From positions 124,001-188,000 of the forward strand of contig JAFVDF010000005.1 of assembly GCA_017478625.1 (NCBI GenBank): DNA of 64,000 nt. The letters are read 5' to 3'. Both the position numbers and the translations under genes were made by a program. Under the pieces are notes generated by a model. It saw only the letters and a program-made list of their open reading frames with translations, was not told the origin of the DNA and ran no database searches. This document shows positions 41,873 through 50,737 of this stretch, piece by piece; within the stretch, counting starts at the first letter, position 1; each line of letters starts with the position of its first letter. This stretch comes from Alloprevotella sp. Lineage in GTDB: Bacteria > Bacteroidota > Bacteroidia > Bacteroidales > Bacteroidaceae.

Positions 41873-44272
41873 ATGAAACGATTATTCCTGTTACTATTCT
41901 GCATACTGGTCTTAGCAAACGGATACGCCCAACGGACGAAGGTATATGGTACCGTTCGCACTGCAGAGGGAAAGCCTGTTGAAATGGCCAATGTGCGGAT
42001 TCAGGGAACGGCATTGCTGACACTTACAGACCTCAAAGGACGATATACGCTATTCTGCGAATCTAAAGACTCCGTAGTAGTGGTATTCTCGCAGATTGGA
42101 TATTCCAGCAGAAGACACCTTTTGCGAAATCCGGGCGATAGCGTCAAAGTGGACGCCGTACTTCATGAAGCCACCAATACGCTGGGAACCGCAGACGTCG
42201 TAGGTATGCGCCGACAGAACGGCAGTATGCAGGACTTGAAGACGGATCAGTTAGACTTTATGCCTTCCACCACGGGAAATGCGGTAGAAGAACTCGTGCA
42301 GGCTCAGGCAGGAGTATCCACCCATAACGAACTGAGCTCACAATATAATGTGCGTGGAGGATCCTTTGATGAGAATGTGGTATATCTTAATGGAATAGAA
42401 ATATATCGTCCGATGCTTGTGCGTAGTGGACAGCAGGAAGGCCTCTCTATCATAAACCCCGACATGGTACAACGTATTCGTTTCAGTTCGGGCGGTTATG
42501 AAGCACGATATGGCGATAAGATGTCCAGCGTATTAGACATAACATACAAGAAGCCAGAACATTTTGAAGCAAAAATCTCGGCCGACCTTTTGGGAGCAGG
42601 AGCCTACATCGGATGGGGAAACAAGCACGTATCGCTCATGTCATCCGTGCGCTATAAAACAACAGGCTATCTGCTCGGTAGCTTAGATACTGAAGCCGAA
42701 TACAAGCCGCGTTTTCTTGACTATCAGGCTTATTTCTCCTGGCGACCGAGTCCTAAATGGGAACTGGAACTGTTAGGAAATATTTCAGACAACAACTACA
42801 AATTTGTACCGAAGAACCGCGAAACGTCCTTCGGCACCATGTTAGACCCTAAGACCTTTACCGTATATTTTGACGGACAGGAGAAAGATTTCTACCGCAC
42901 CTATTTCGGCTCCGCATCAGTCACTCGGCATTTTAATCCCAATACGTTCCTTTCGCTACAGCTCTCTACCTTTACCACGCAGGAGCACGAAACCTACGAC
43001 ATACAGGGAGAATACTGGTTACAAGAGGCTACAGCCCAAGAGCAGATGGGTATCGGCACGTATATGGAACACGCCCGCAACCGACTTAAAGCCCACGTCT
43101 ATAATGCTGGATTAAGATTTGGAACAAAAACAGGGGCTAACCGAGAGAAAACGAATACCCACACCCTGCTGGCTGGCTTCAATTTCCAACACCAATCCAT
43201 TAACGAGAATGCGCGAGAGTGGGAAATGCGCGATTCTACAGGCTATTCGCTACCATATAGTGCTGATGTTTTGAGACTCATATACAGTCTGCGCTCGCAA
43301 AATGACATCTCAGCCAACCGCATAGAGGTATTTGCACAAGACTCTTGGCGAAAGCGCACTAATGCGGGCCTCTTTGACCTTACGTATGGCCTGCGCTTCA
43401 CTTATCTGGACTGGAACAAAGAATGCCTTATATCCCCACGCGCCAACATTAGTTTTATGCCTGCCAAGAACGACCACTGGACCATTCGCTTCGCAACAGG
43501 TATATACTATCAGGCTCCATTCTACAAAGAACTGCGTGATACGACTCTACAAAACGGCATTGCCACCGTACAACTCAACCGTGATATCAAATCACAACGT
43601 TCCATCCATTTTGTACTGGGAGGTGACTACACGTTCACTATGTTTAACCGCCCATTCAAGTTTACGGCAGAAGCCTACTATAAGGCGCTCAGCAACCTCA
43701 ACCCATATAGCGTGAACAATCTGCGTATTATATATTACGGCAGAAATATCGCATCAGGCTATGCCACAGGAGTAGATTTCAAGCTCTTTGGCGAATTTGT
43801 TCCCGGCGTGGACAGTTGGCTCACCTTCTCCCTGATGCAGACACAGGAGAAGATTGACGGCATAAAAATCCCTCGCCCGACAGACCAACGCTATAACATT
43901 TCCCTCTTCTTCTCAGACTATTTCCCAGGCAGCACGCGATGGCGCGCTTCTCTGAAGTTGGTGTTTGCCGGTGGCTTACCGTTTGGTCCTCCTCACACGG
44001 AGAGAGCAAAACAAACCTTCCGCGCACCAGCCTACAAGCGTATGGACCTAGACCTCAGCTACCTGCTGTTGAAGTATGACGCAGAGAGACGCCACAGTGG
44101 CATAAGGAAAGCGGTCAAAAACATTTGGCTGGGAGTTGATTTCTTTAACCTGCTGGGCATTTCCAACGTCAATTCCTACTATTGGGTAACTGACATCAGC
44201 AACACCCAATATGCTGTGCCCAACTACCTTACCGGACGACGCGTATCAGCACGACTAACTTTTGAGTTCTAA
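41873..44272 (+). CDS. TonB-dependent outer-membrane receptor with carboxypeptidase-regulatory N-domain
   Basis: The product has 799 residues with signal peptide MKRLFLLLFCILVLANGYAQ. Residues 24-110 form a carboxypeptidase-D regulatory-like domain (KVYGTVRTAEGKPVEMANVRI). The plug follows, including VEELVQAQAGVSTHNELSS, YNVRGGSFDENVVYLNGIEIY and MSSVLDITYKKPEHF. The 22-strand barrel ends in the aromatic RVSARLTFEF. It lacks the SusC length (about 1000) and no SusD partner is present, so it resembles the smaller siderophore/cobalamin-like or unassigned group. The substrate is unknown. The GH123-like gene starts 32 bp later, so joint expression is likely. Confidence 0.92.
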   Translation: MKRLFLLLFCILVLANGYAQRTKVYGTVRTAEGKPVEMANVRIQGTALLTLTDLKGRYTLFCESKDSVVVVFSQIGYSSRRHLLRNPGDSVKVDAVLHEATNTLGTADVVGMRRQNGSMQDLKTDQLDFMPSTTGNAVEELVQAQAGVSTHNELSSQYNVRGGSFDENVVYLNGIEIYRPMLVRSGQQEGLSIINPDMVQRIRFSSGGYEARYGDKMSSVLDITYKKPEHFEAKISADLLGAGAYIGWGNKHVSLMSSVRYKTTGYLLGSLDTEAEYKPRFLDYQAYFSWRPSPKWELELLGNISDNNYKFVPKNRETSFGTMLDPKTFTVYFDGQEKDFYRTYFGSASVTRHFNPNTFLSLQLSTFTTQEHETYDIQGEYWLQEATAQEQMGIGTYMEHARNRLKAHVYNAGLRFGTKTGANREKTNTHTLLAGFNFQHQSINENAREWEMRDSTGYSLPYSADVLRLIYSLRSQNDISANRIEVFAQDSWRKRTNAGLFDLTYGLRFTYLDWNKECLISPRANISFMPAKNDHWTIRFATGIYYQAPFYKELRDTTLQNGIATVQLNRDIKSQRSIHFVLGGDYTFTMFNRPFKFTAEAYYKALSNLNPYSVNNLRIIYYGRNIASGYATGVDFKLFGEFVPGVDSWLTFSLMQTQEKIDGIKIPRPTDQRYNISLFFSDYFPGSTRWRASLKLVFAGGLPFGPPHTERAKQTFRAPAYKRMDLDLSYLLLKYDAERRHSGIRKAVKNIWLGVDFFNLLGISNVNSYYWVTDISNTQYAVPNYLTGRRVSARLTFEF

Positions 44273-44304
44273 CCACCTTTTAGCCCACTAATCCATACTT
44301 CGCT

Positions 44305-46065
44305 ATGAAAAACTATATGCTATCTCTTCTAATGTCTGTAGCATTTTTGTCCGCAGCCTATGCTCAGACCAAGCCCGAGCCACGTCCCTATATAGAGCCT
44401 GAGACTCCGGGTACTTTAGATGCTCTTCCCTGGTTACAGGTGCCGGAAGGCCTACAGCTGGGCTGGGCTTTGGCAGATTATCATCATGAACGCCATACGG
44501 TACCCATAGATGTCGTGGGAAAAGATACCACACTTACGGTATGGAAAGGCGAAAGAATCGGATTGCAGGCTGTAGTGTATAGTCGCGAGCCTATGGACGA
44601 TTTGGAAATCCGTGTAGCCAAAGCCACCTCTAAGCCTTTGCGCACGCAGGTACAATGCGGTCTGATGAGATACCTGATTACCGACGGATTCCAAGCCTGC
44701 GGAGACCATCCTACAGACTTGCCGGCATATTTGGTTGATGATATAATTGATGACGCCACAGACCTGTCCATCAACAGCTGCGAGACACGTCCGATTTGGC
44801 TAAACATAGAAGTGCCCAGTCATATTACCGCAGGCAGTTACATTACCGGCATAGACATCTATTCGCGCAAAGAACAGAAAGTGATAGCCAATCTGTGTGC
44901 CCAGATAGACATCATAGACCGCGCACTCCCCCAACCCAAAGACTACACCATACACCTGAACTTTTGGATGCAGCCCTATGCCGCTTCGCGCTATTACGAC
45001 CTCGTACCCTATAGTCAAGAACATCTGGAAACGCTTCGACCTTATATGCAACTCCTTGCACGCGCAGGACAGAAGGTTGCCACGGCCATACTCTTCTATG
45101 AACCTTGGGGAGTACAAAGTCATGACAAATTTCAGCCTATGATTGAGACGTCACGCAAAGCAGATGGAAGTTGGGCCTATAATTATGACATTTTTGACCG
45201 TTGGATAAGTTTCTTGGAGACTTGTGGTATAGACCGACAGATTAATTGTTTCTCTATGGTACCGTGGGATATGTCGTTCCGCTATTATGACGAGGTTTCA
45301 AAGTCTTATCGCGCTCTCCAGACCACTACTGATACTGAGGAATACAAAGAACTCTGGACTTCTTTCCTCCAATCTTTTGCCTCGCACCTCAAGGCGAAAG
45401 GCTGGTACGATAAGACGACTATTGCCATGGACGAACGTGCGTTGAAAGATATGCTCAATGCCTACGAAGTGGCCCAAGCTGCTGTCCCGGGCATTAAACT
45501 TTCACTGGCAGGCAATTATCATCCAGAGTTGGCCGATAAGGTTTTCGACTACTGCATAGCCTACGGTCAGCATTTTACTGAGGAAGAATTAAGTGCACGA
45601 AAGGCCAAAGGATGGATAAGTACTACCTACAACTGCTGTTCTGAAGCGGCTCCCAACATTTTAGCCAACAGCGAACCGGCTGAAGCCACCTACGTGCCGT
45701 TATATTGTGCGGCCAACCACTTTGATGGCTACTTGCGCTGGGCTTGGATGAACTGGCCGGACAATCCCTTATGCGACAGTCGCTTCAGAATGTTCTCTCC
45801 CGGCGACACCTACTCTATCTATCCCGGTCCACGGAGTTCGCAACGCTTTGAACGCTTCATCCACGGCATAGAGGCATTCGAAAAGGTAAATGTCCTACGC
45901 AAAGAATACAAAGCCCGCGGAAACGAGACGGCGCTACAAGAGTTGGAAACGGCACTGAGCCAGTTCCTATCGTCCGACATAGAGCAAGCCGAAAAAGCAG
46001 GTCCGCTCTATCGCGACATCCTAAAAGTGCTCAATAAGCCGAAGCAGAAACTGAAACGTCGCTAG
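44305..46065 (+). CDS. DUF4091 / GH123-like glycoside hydrolase, exported
   Basis: The product has 586 residues with signal peptide MKNYMLSLLMSVAFLSAAYAQ. An N-terminal beta-sandwich (about 25-210) is followed by a TIM-barrel region (about 215-480) with LNFWMQPYAASRYYDLVPYS and an adjacent Asp-Glu pair, D376-E377, in IAMDERALKD. In GH123 enzymes such a pair acts in substrate-assisted cleavage of beta-N-acetylgalactosaminides. RWAWMNWPDNPL and FSPGDTYSIYPGP form the C-terminal end of the barrel. The beta-GalNAc substrate is inference. It follows the TonB receptor, and its stop shares a CTAG with the convergent antiporter gene. Confidence 0.85.
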   Translation: MKNYMLSLLMSVAFLSAAYAQTKPEPRPYIEPETPGTLDALPWLQVPEGLQLGWALADYHHERHTVPIDVVGKDTTLTVWKGERIGLQAVVYSREPMDDLEIRVAKATSKPLRTQVQCGLMRYLITDGFQACGDHPTDLPAYLVDDIIDDATDLSINSCETRPIWLNIEVPSHITAGSYITGIDIYSRKEQKVIANLCAQIDIIDRALPQPKDYTIHLNFWMQPYAASRYYDLVPYSQEHLETLRPYMQLLARAGQKVATAILFYEPWGVQSHDKFQPMIETSRKADGSWAYNYDIFDRWISFLETCGIDRQINCFSMVPWDMSFRYYDEVSKSYRALQTTTDTEEYKELWTSFLQSFASHLKAKGWYDKTTIAMDERALKDMLNAYEVAQAAVPGIKLSLAGNYHPELADKVFDYCIAYGQHFTEEELSARKAKGWISTTYNCCSEAAPNILANSEPAEATYVPLYCAANHFDGYLRWAWMNWPDNPLCDSRFRMFSPGDTYSIYPGPRSSQRFERFIHGIEAFEKVNVLRKEYKARGNETALQELETALSQFLSSDIEQAEKAGPLYRDILKVLNKPKQKLKRR

Positions 46066-46994
46066 ATGTGATATAATAAATAGACTAAGTAAAGAAAATA
46101 GACCACAATGAGGGACCACCCTTCTTTGTGGTTTATTTCATATTTGGTATAGGAAAGCCACCATACCAATAAGACCGTTGCCGAGATAACGAAGAAATCC
46201 ACCCATGAAGTATCGGCTACCGACAGTGGAGCTATCAGACCGGACAAGCCAAGTACAAAGAGGATATTAAACACGTTCGAACCGACCACATTGCCTATGG
46301 CAATGCCCGACTGCCCCTTGCGTGCTGCCACAATGCTGGTGGCAAGTTCCGGCAGCGAGGTTCCCCCTGCCACAATCGTAAGCCCAATGAACGTTTCACT
46401 TATGTGGAAACGGTGTGCTATAGCTGTGGCCGACTCTACAAAGAGATTGCTACCAAACACCAGCATGGCCAATCCACCTACAATCCAAAAGATACAACGC
46501 AGATACGACTTGGCTGTGGGTTTGTCCATTGGCTGGTCAGCTGTAACTGCATCTTTTTTGCTGCTGTGCAGGGTAAAAACCATAAAAGCGATGAAAAGCA
46601 ACAGAAGCAAGCCTGAATCTATCCGATTAATCTCTCCATCTAAGCTGAAGATACAGAGAAGCGCAGTGGCAATTACGGCAAAAGGGATGTCGCGCTTTAT
46701 CGTAATGGGCAATACGGGTATAATGGCCACAGCTGCAGAGCATCCGACAATCAGCGTGGTATTGAAAATATTTGACCCGATAACATTGCCGAGCGCCAGT
46801 CCGTTAGCACCTTTTAGGGCTGATACTACCGAGGTAAACATTTCAGGTGCCGATGTTCCGAAAGAAACAATGGTCAGACCGATAACCAGTTCGGAGACAC
46901 GCATATAACGCGCCAATTTACTGGCCCCATCCGTGAACACATCAGCCCCAATAAGTACCAAGGCCACTCCTATGACAAATAATAGAAAATCCAT
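46062..46994 (-). CDS. CaCA-family Ca2+/Na+ (cation) antiporter
   Basis: The product has 310 residues from the ATG at 46994 (MDFLLFVIGVALVLIGAD), with ten membrane helices in two inverted halves. The alpha-1 repeat is VSFGTSAPEMFTSVVSA with GNVIGSNIFNT, and the alpha-2 repeat is AGGTSLPELATSIVAARKG with GNVVGSNVFN; both keep the ion-binding acidic residues. The YrbG-like bacterial branch exchanges Na+ or H+ for Ca2+ or K+. A longer upstream start adds 14 residues with no hydrophobic character. Its last codon overlaps the convergent GH123-like gene by four bases. Confidence 0.93.
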   Translation of the reverse strand: MDFLLFVIGVALVLIGADVFTDGASKLARYMRVSELVIGLTIVSFGTSAPEMFTSVVSALKGANGLALGNVIGSNIFNTTLIVGCSAAVAIIPVLPITIKRDIPFAVIATALLCIFSLDGEINRIDSGLLLLLFIAFMVFTLHSSKKDAVTADQPMDKPTAKSYLRCIFWIVGGLAMLVFGSNLFVESATAIAHRFHISETFIGLTIVAGGTSLPELATSIVAARKGQSGIAIGNVVGSNVFNILFVLGLSGLIAPLSVADTSWVDFFVISATVLLVWWLSYTKYEINHKEGWSLIVVYFLYLVYLLYHI

Positions 46995-47073
46995 ATCAGA
47001 CAGATCCTGAGATACAACTAAATCAACTGGTAGCAATATGGAGCTACGTTATTTCATACGATGATGCAAAAAT

Positions 47074-47111
47074 AAAAAAAGTATGCAGACAAAGAGACTC
47101 TGTCTGCATAC
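47074..47111 (-). terminator. terminator of the rplM-rpsI-rpsB-tsf operon
   Basis: GTATGCAGACA (47081-47091) pairs perfectly with TGTCTGCATAC (47101-47111). On the minus strand it is followed by TTTTTTTATTTTT. Confidence 0.93.
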
Positions 47112-47147
47112 CAATTGTATTATTTGCTGAAATTCTACAACAAACTC

Positions 47148-48137
47148 CTACTCAGCGCGGAGCGTGAAACGACGGAATGCCGTAACGGTAAGTTCACGGT
47201 CAGCCTGCTTGAGATAGTCTGCCACAGTAATTTTACTGTCTTGAATAAACTCCTGGGCTAACAGGGTAAAGTCCTTGTAGAATTTGTTCATGCGACCATT
47301 TGCGATGTTCTGTAGCATCTGTTCGGGCAAGTTGGCCAGTTTAGCAGCAGCTGCCTCTACCTTGATTCTACGAATATCGTCGGCTTGCGCTTCGGTGATA
47401 TTTCCTTTGCGAATACCTTCTTCCAAATGTTCTTCATTCTCGGCGATATAAAGATTATAACCGGCCTTTTTCAGAGCAGCCTCTACTGCCTTCTGAGCCA
47501 GTTCCTCTTTGGTCTTTTCAACGGCCACTTTATATTCGTTGTCCTTCACTTCCTGTGGAACACTATTCTCATCAATCGCAACGGGGTTCATTGCAGCCAC
47601 CTGCATAGTGAGCTGATGACCTTGCTCTTCAAACGGCTTGTTAAGTTGAACAAGCGTGCAGAGCGTATTATTGTTCATGTGATTGTAAGTATAGATGTTT
47701 TCACCGGTAAGGATGGTGTAGCCATCAAGTTCCATTTTTTCGCCAGTGATACCCGAGCGGTCGGTAACTGCATCCTGCACCGTGCCAGCGCCAAGGGGAA
47801 GTGCCTGCACTTCTGCGAGGGTCTGACATTTTGCAGCCACAGCGGCATCCAGAATATCTTGGGTAAGTTTCACGAAGTCCTTGTTGGTAGCCACGAAGTC
47901 TGTCTCACACTTCAAGGCGATAATAGCAGCAAATCCGTCTGCATATTTTACCAATACGCAACCGTTAGATGTCTCACGGTCGGAACGTTTTGCGGCAATA
48001 GCCTGTCCCTTTTTACGTACGATTTCTACTGCAGCGTCCAAATCGCCATCGGACTCTTGAAGCGCATTCTTACAGTCGCTCAAACCGGCACCTGTCAATG
48101 TGCGCAACTTCTTAATGAGTTCAATTGATACAGCCAT
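47148..48137 (-). CDS. tsf: translation elongation factor Ts
   Basis: The 329-residue product is the nucleotide exchange factor for EF-Tu. The N-terminal UBA-like domain (KLRTLTGAGLSDCKNALQE) is followed by ALKCETDFVATNKDFV, which holds the TDFV motif contacting EF-Tu, and QVAAMNPVAIDENSVPQEV from the dimerisation core. It is longer than E. coli Ts (283), as usual in Bacteroidetes. It is the last gene of the ribosomal operon, 46 bp after rpsB, with a strong terminator behind it. Confidence 0.97.
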   Translation of the reverse strand: MAVSIELIKKLRTLTGAGLSDCKNALQESDGDLDAAVEIVRKKGQAIAAKRSDRETSNGCVLVKYADGFAAIIALKCETDFVATNKDFVKLTQDILDAAVAAKCQTLAEVQALPLGAGTVQDAVTDRSGITGEKMELDGYTILTGENIYTYNHMNNNTLCTLVQLNKPFEEQGHQLTMQVAAMNPVAIDENSVPQEVKDNEYKVAVEKTKEELAQKAVEAALKKAGYNLYIAENEEHLEEGIRKGNITEAQADDIRRIKVEAAAAKLANLPEQMLQNIANGRMNKFYKDFTLLAQEFIQDSKITVADYLKQADRELTVTAFRRFTLRAE

Positions 48138-48183
48138 TGTATATGTTTGTTAGAATATGAACAATTATTTAGTTGAAATAGGC

Positions 48184-49014
48184 TTATTCTTCTTCAGCCT
48201 GTGCGGGTACTTCCTCTGCCACTGCCGGTTCTTCAGCAGGAACGTCCTTGCGAACGCGAGCTACACGCTTGCGAGGAGCCTTCTCGCCTTCTTGCTTGGC
48301 AGCAGCCTCTTCGTCGGCCTTTTCTACCTTGCGCTCAGCCAGACCTTCGGCGATTGCTTTGCAGCAAACGTCCAAAATGATGGCGATAGAGTCTTTGGCA
48401 TCGTCATTGGCAGGAATTACATAGTCCACCGTATTGGGGTCAGAATTGGTATCAACTATTCCGAATACAGGAATACCGAGGCGTTGTGCTTCCTTAACGG
48501 CGATGTGTTCTTTCATAACATCTACGACGAAAAGTGCGGCGGGCAGACGGTTAAGGTCTGCAATTGAGCCCAGATTCTTCTCCAATTTTGCACGCTGACG
48601 GGAGATCTGCAGGATTTCGCGCTTAGAAAGGTTTGAGAAAGTACCGTCGGCAGTCAGTTTGTCTATGTTAGCCATTTTTTTCACGGCTTTGCGGATAGTC
48701 GGGAAGTTAGTAAGCATACCACCCGGCCAGCGTTCTGCAACATAAGGCATTCCAACTTCAGTAGCTTTCTCTGCTATCAGTTCTTTGGCCTGTTTTTTTG
48801 TAGCTACGAATAGGATACGTTTGCCGCTCTTAGCGACTTGTTTAAGCGCTTCTGCAGCCACTTCGAGGTTAGCGGCAGTTTTGTGGAGGTCTATGATATG
48901 GATACCGTTACGCTCCATAAATATATAAGGAGCCATAGCGGGATTCCATTTACGCTTGAGGTGTCCAAAGTGACATCCAGCTTCAAGTAATTGTTCGAAA
49001 CTAATTCTACTCAT
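48184..49014 (-). CDS. rpsB: 30S ribosomal protein S2
   Basis: The 276-residue product has the S2 core (ISFEQLLEAGCHFGHLKRKWNP, YIFMERNGIHIIDLHKT, ERWPGGMLTNFPTIRK, GIVDTNSDPNTVDYVIPAND) and a C-terminal Ala/Glu/Lys-rich tail of about 50 residues. The gene is third in rplM-rpsI-rpsB-tsf. A 190-bp gap with a conserved-looking stem precedes it, long for this operon, and may control rpsB-tsf separately from rplM-rpsI. Confidence 0.98.
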   Translation of the reverse strand: MSRISFEQLLEAGCHFGHLKRKWNPAMAPYIFMERNGIHIIDLHKTAANLEVAAEALKQVAKSGKRILFVATKKQAKELIAEKATEVGMPYVAERWPGGMLTNFPTIRKAVKKMANIDKLTADGTFSNLSKREILQISRQRAKLEKNLGSIADLNRLPAALFVVDVMKEHIAVKEAQRLGIPVFGIVDTNSDPNTVDYVIPANDDAKDSIAIILDVCCKAIAEGLAERKVEKADEEAAAKQEGEKAPRKRVARVRKDVPAEEPAVAEEVPAQAEEE

Positions 49015-49204
49015 TTCGTTTGTTTGTTTATTATTATTCGTTTACTTTCTTGTGGGCTAAGCGGTCTGTGGCGTCGGTGGACGGAACGGACCTTTTGATT
49101 TGTTTTAACCAACCATCGGGTAAACTATGACTTGGGGCAAACCGACAAGTCCATTGTGTCGCGATGGTTTAGATACTAAACGTAACGGGCAAAGCCAATT
49201 CCGA
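49015..49204 (-). promoter_or_regulatory. candidate rpsB leader RNA
   Basis: The 190-bp gap between rpsI and rpsB holds an 8-bp stem AACCATCG/CGATGGTT (plus coordinates 49111-49118 with 49162-49169). It encloses a second hairpin CGACA/TGTCG (49143-49147 with 49157-49161) directly abutting the outer stem, a coaxial layout typical of r-protein leaders. I see no clear internal promoter. A role in S2 autoregulation is inference. Confidence 0.4.
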
Positions 49205-49591
49205 TTAACGTTTACTGAACTGGAAGCGACGACGTGCTTTGGGACGACCCGGCTTCTTACGCTCTACAGCTCTCGGATCACGTGTCATAAAGCCTTCCTT
49301 ACGGAGTGCGGCCTTATCTTCGGCGTTTACTTTTACAAGAGCACGGGCTATGGCCAGCCTAAGAGCCTGGCTTTGTCCGGTATAGCCACCGCCATTCAGA
49401 TTGGCTTTGATATCGTACTTTTCGAGTACATCGAGCAACTGCAGGGGCTGCTTAACAACAAACTGCAGTATTGTGCTGGGGAAATACTCGGTGAGGTCAC
49501 GCTTGTTGATAGTGATTTTGCCAGTACCTTCAGTCAAGTAGACACGGGCAATGGCGCTCTTACGGCGTCCAAGTGCATTAATTTGTTCCAT
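49205..49591 (-). CDS. rpsI: 30S ribosomal protein S9
   Basis: The 128-residue product shows the S9 pattern: ALGRRKSAIARVYLTEGTGKI near the start, GGYTGQSQALRLAIARAL in the middle and a basic C-terminal tail ending in RPKARRRFQFSKR, which reaches the P-site tRNA. It starts 10 bp after rplM, the conserved L13-S9 pair. Confidence 0.98.
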   Translation of the reverse strand: MEQINALGRRKSAIARVYLTEGTGKITINKRDLTEYFPSTILQFVVKQPLQLLDVLEKYDIKANLNGGGYTGQSQALRLAIARALVKVNAEDKAALRKEGFMTRDPRAVERKKPGRPKARRRFQFSKR

Positions 49592-49601
49592 CTGCGTTTA
49601 C

Positions 49602-50063
49602 TTATTTATACTGGTTAATATCTATAGATTTAGGTGACTGGGCTTCGTGCTTATGTTCGCCGCCTTCATAAATATAAAGGTTGTTCAGCAACTTAGCACC
49701 GAGGCGGTTTTTGGGGAGCATACCCTTTACCACGCGACGAAGCAGGATTTCTGCGCCATTGGGCTTTGCCAAGATGCTTGCAGGGGTCTGTTCGCGCTGA
49801 CCACCGGGATATCCCGTATAACTATAATAGATTCGGTCGGTCAACTTATTGCCCGTGATACGAATCTTGTCCGCATTGATAATGATAACATTATCGCCAC
49901 AATCTACATGCGGAGTGAATGTCGGTTTGTACTTACCGCGGAGTAGTTTGGCTACTTTTGTGCAAAGGCGACCCAGCACCTGGTCGGTTGCATCTACGAC
50001 AACCCACTCTTTTTGTGCGGTCTCTTTGTTCACAGAAATGGTCTTGTAACTTAAAGTATCCAC
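49602..50063 (-). CDS. rplM: 50S ribosomal protein L13
   Basis: The 153-residue product contains WVVVDATDQVLGRLCTKVAKLLRGK, DCGDNVIIINADKIRITG and RVVKGMLPKNRLGAKLLNNLYIYEG, all L13 signatures. The gene heads the operon rplM-rpsI-rpsB-tsf. A consensus promoter lies at 50206-50236 and about 135 nt of structured leader come before the ATG. Confidence 0.98.
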   Translation of the reverse strand: MDTLSYKTISVNKETAQKEWVVVDATDQVLGRLCTKVAKLLRGKYKPTFTPHVDCGDNVIIINADKIRITGNKLTDRIYYSYTGYPGGQREQTPASILAKPNGAEILLRRVVKGMLPKNRLGAKLLNNLYIYEGGEHKHEAQSPKSIDINQYK

Positions 50064-50199
50064 TTTCTTGTTGTTTTTTTGGTTGTAACTACAATTATTA
50101 ATTATTCGTTTTGGCTTGGCAATTTCCTAAGCAATCCGGCCAAAGATCCACTCGGGCTACACCAAGTTAGCAGCGCTAAGACACTGCTTGATAATAATC
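50064..50199 (-). promoter_or_regulatory. candidate rplM leader RNA
   Basis: From the promoter at 50206-50236 the leader is about 136 nt. Read on the minus strand it can form AGCAGTG/CGCTGCT (7 bp, one wobble, 6-nt loop), then CTTGG/CCGAG, then TTTGGC/GCCAAA enclosing a further 20-odd bases. Such leaders commonly let L13 repress its own operon; which structure is used here is not shown. Confidence 0.45.
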
Positions 50200-50205
50200 G
50201 GCGTG

Positions 50206-50236
50206 CAAAAGTACCGTTTCTATGGAATATGACAAA
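50206..50236 (-). promoter_or_regulatory. promoter of the rplM-rpsI-rpsB-tsf operon
   Basis: On the minus strand TTTG (50233-50236), exactly 19 bp, then TACTTTTG (50206-50213) followed by C: the same two elements and spacing as the rpsP promoter at 36001-36031. Confidence 0.85.
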
Positions 50237-50525
50237 GTTTTCAGCCTCTTTTTTTGCTTAAAAATTAAACCTTTCCATCTTTTCTGTGCCACTTGGGGCA
50301 AATTGGCCCAATAATGGGATTTACAACGAACTCGCTCCGCCGGAACGGCCTTAGCCATCGGAAATCTCAGCGCCTATTCCGACGGGCCGACTTCTATGCC
50401 ACCACCATCCTACCCCACCTCTGCAGAACCAAGCGGAAACTTTCTCCGGGCAGATGGTGCTCTGGAGGGAGCTGAAAACACCGGTATTTGTCAAACGGTT
50501 TCTCGGTTTTCGCCCGAAAGGGGCC
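50237..50525. other. gene-free stretch
   Basis: The stretch lies between the rplM promoter and the candidate small-RNA promoter. I found no reading frame with family resemblance and no clear repeat. Short open frames crossing it are not supported by a start context or composition. Confidence 0.5.
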
Positions 50526-50556
50526 TTGCACAGGTCGGAAGATTGTTGTAAATTTG
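50526..50556 (+). promoter_or_regulatory. candidate promoter for a small RNA
   Basis: TTG (50526-50528), 20 bp, then TAAATTTG (50549-50556), a full -7 match. No gene of recognisable type follows, but an intrinsic terminator does, 50 bp later. Confidence 0.45.
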
Positions 50557-50560
50557 ATGG

Positions 50561-50636
50561 AGCAAAAGGAAAGAATACTACGCCATACTACAATCCTCCT
50601 TACCCACGGCTTGCACGGAAATGCAGGCCGTTTTTT
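50561..50636 (+). ncRNA. candidate small RNA of about 75 nt
   Basis: A promoter-like pair at 50526-50556 is followed, about 50 bp on, by an intrinsic terminator: ACGGCTTGCA (50606-50615) pairs with TGCAGGCCGT (50622-50631) over 10 bp with one wobble, then TTTTTT. The transcript would carry an unstructured A/C-rich 5' part of about 45 nt. An ATG at 50557 lies before the inferred start, so it is probably not a coding leader. It is not similar to any RNA I know. Confidence 0.4.
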
Positions 50637-50650
50637 GCATCAAAATTCGC

Positions 50651-50737
50651 TTATGGCGCAGAAAAATCCGCTTATGCAATCAGCCGATTACATAAGCGGA
50701 TTTCCAAATTCAATTATCCCATTTTTCTACGCCATAA
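50651..50737. repeat. nested inverted repeats
   Basis: The outer arms TTATGGCGCAGAAAAA (50651-50666) and TTTTTCTACGCCATAA (50722-50737) pair with one mismatch. Inside them AAATCCGCTTATG (50664-50676) pairs perfectly with CATAAGCGGATTT (50691-50703). The word CGCTTATG recurs in both outer and inner arms, suggesting internal duplication of a REP-like unit. Confidence 0.75.

Noticed and set aside
47385..48128. Open frame (+) of 247 codons
   Set aside because: It lies entirely antisense to tsf; the product is Phe/His/Cys-rich with no recognisable motif.
50237..50525. tmRNA or signal recognition particle RNA in the gene-free gap
   Set aside because: I looked for conserved tmRNA ends and the SRP GGAAG-type loop and saw neither.
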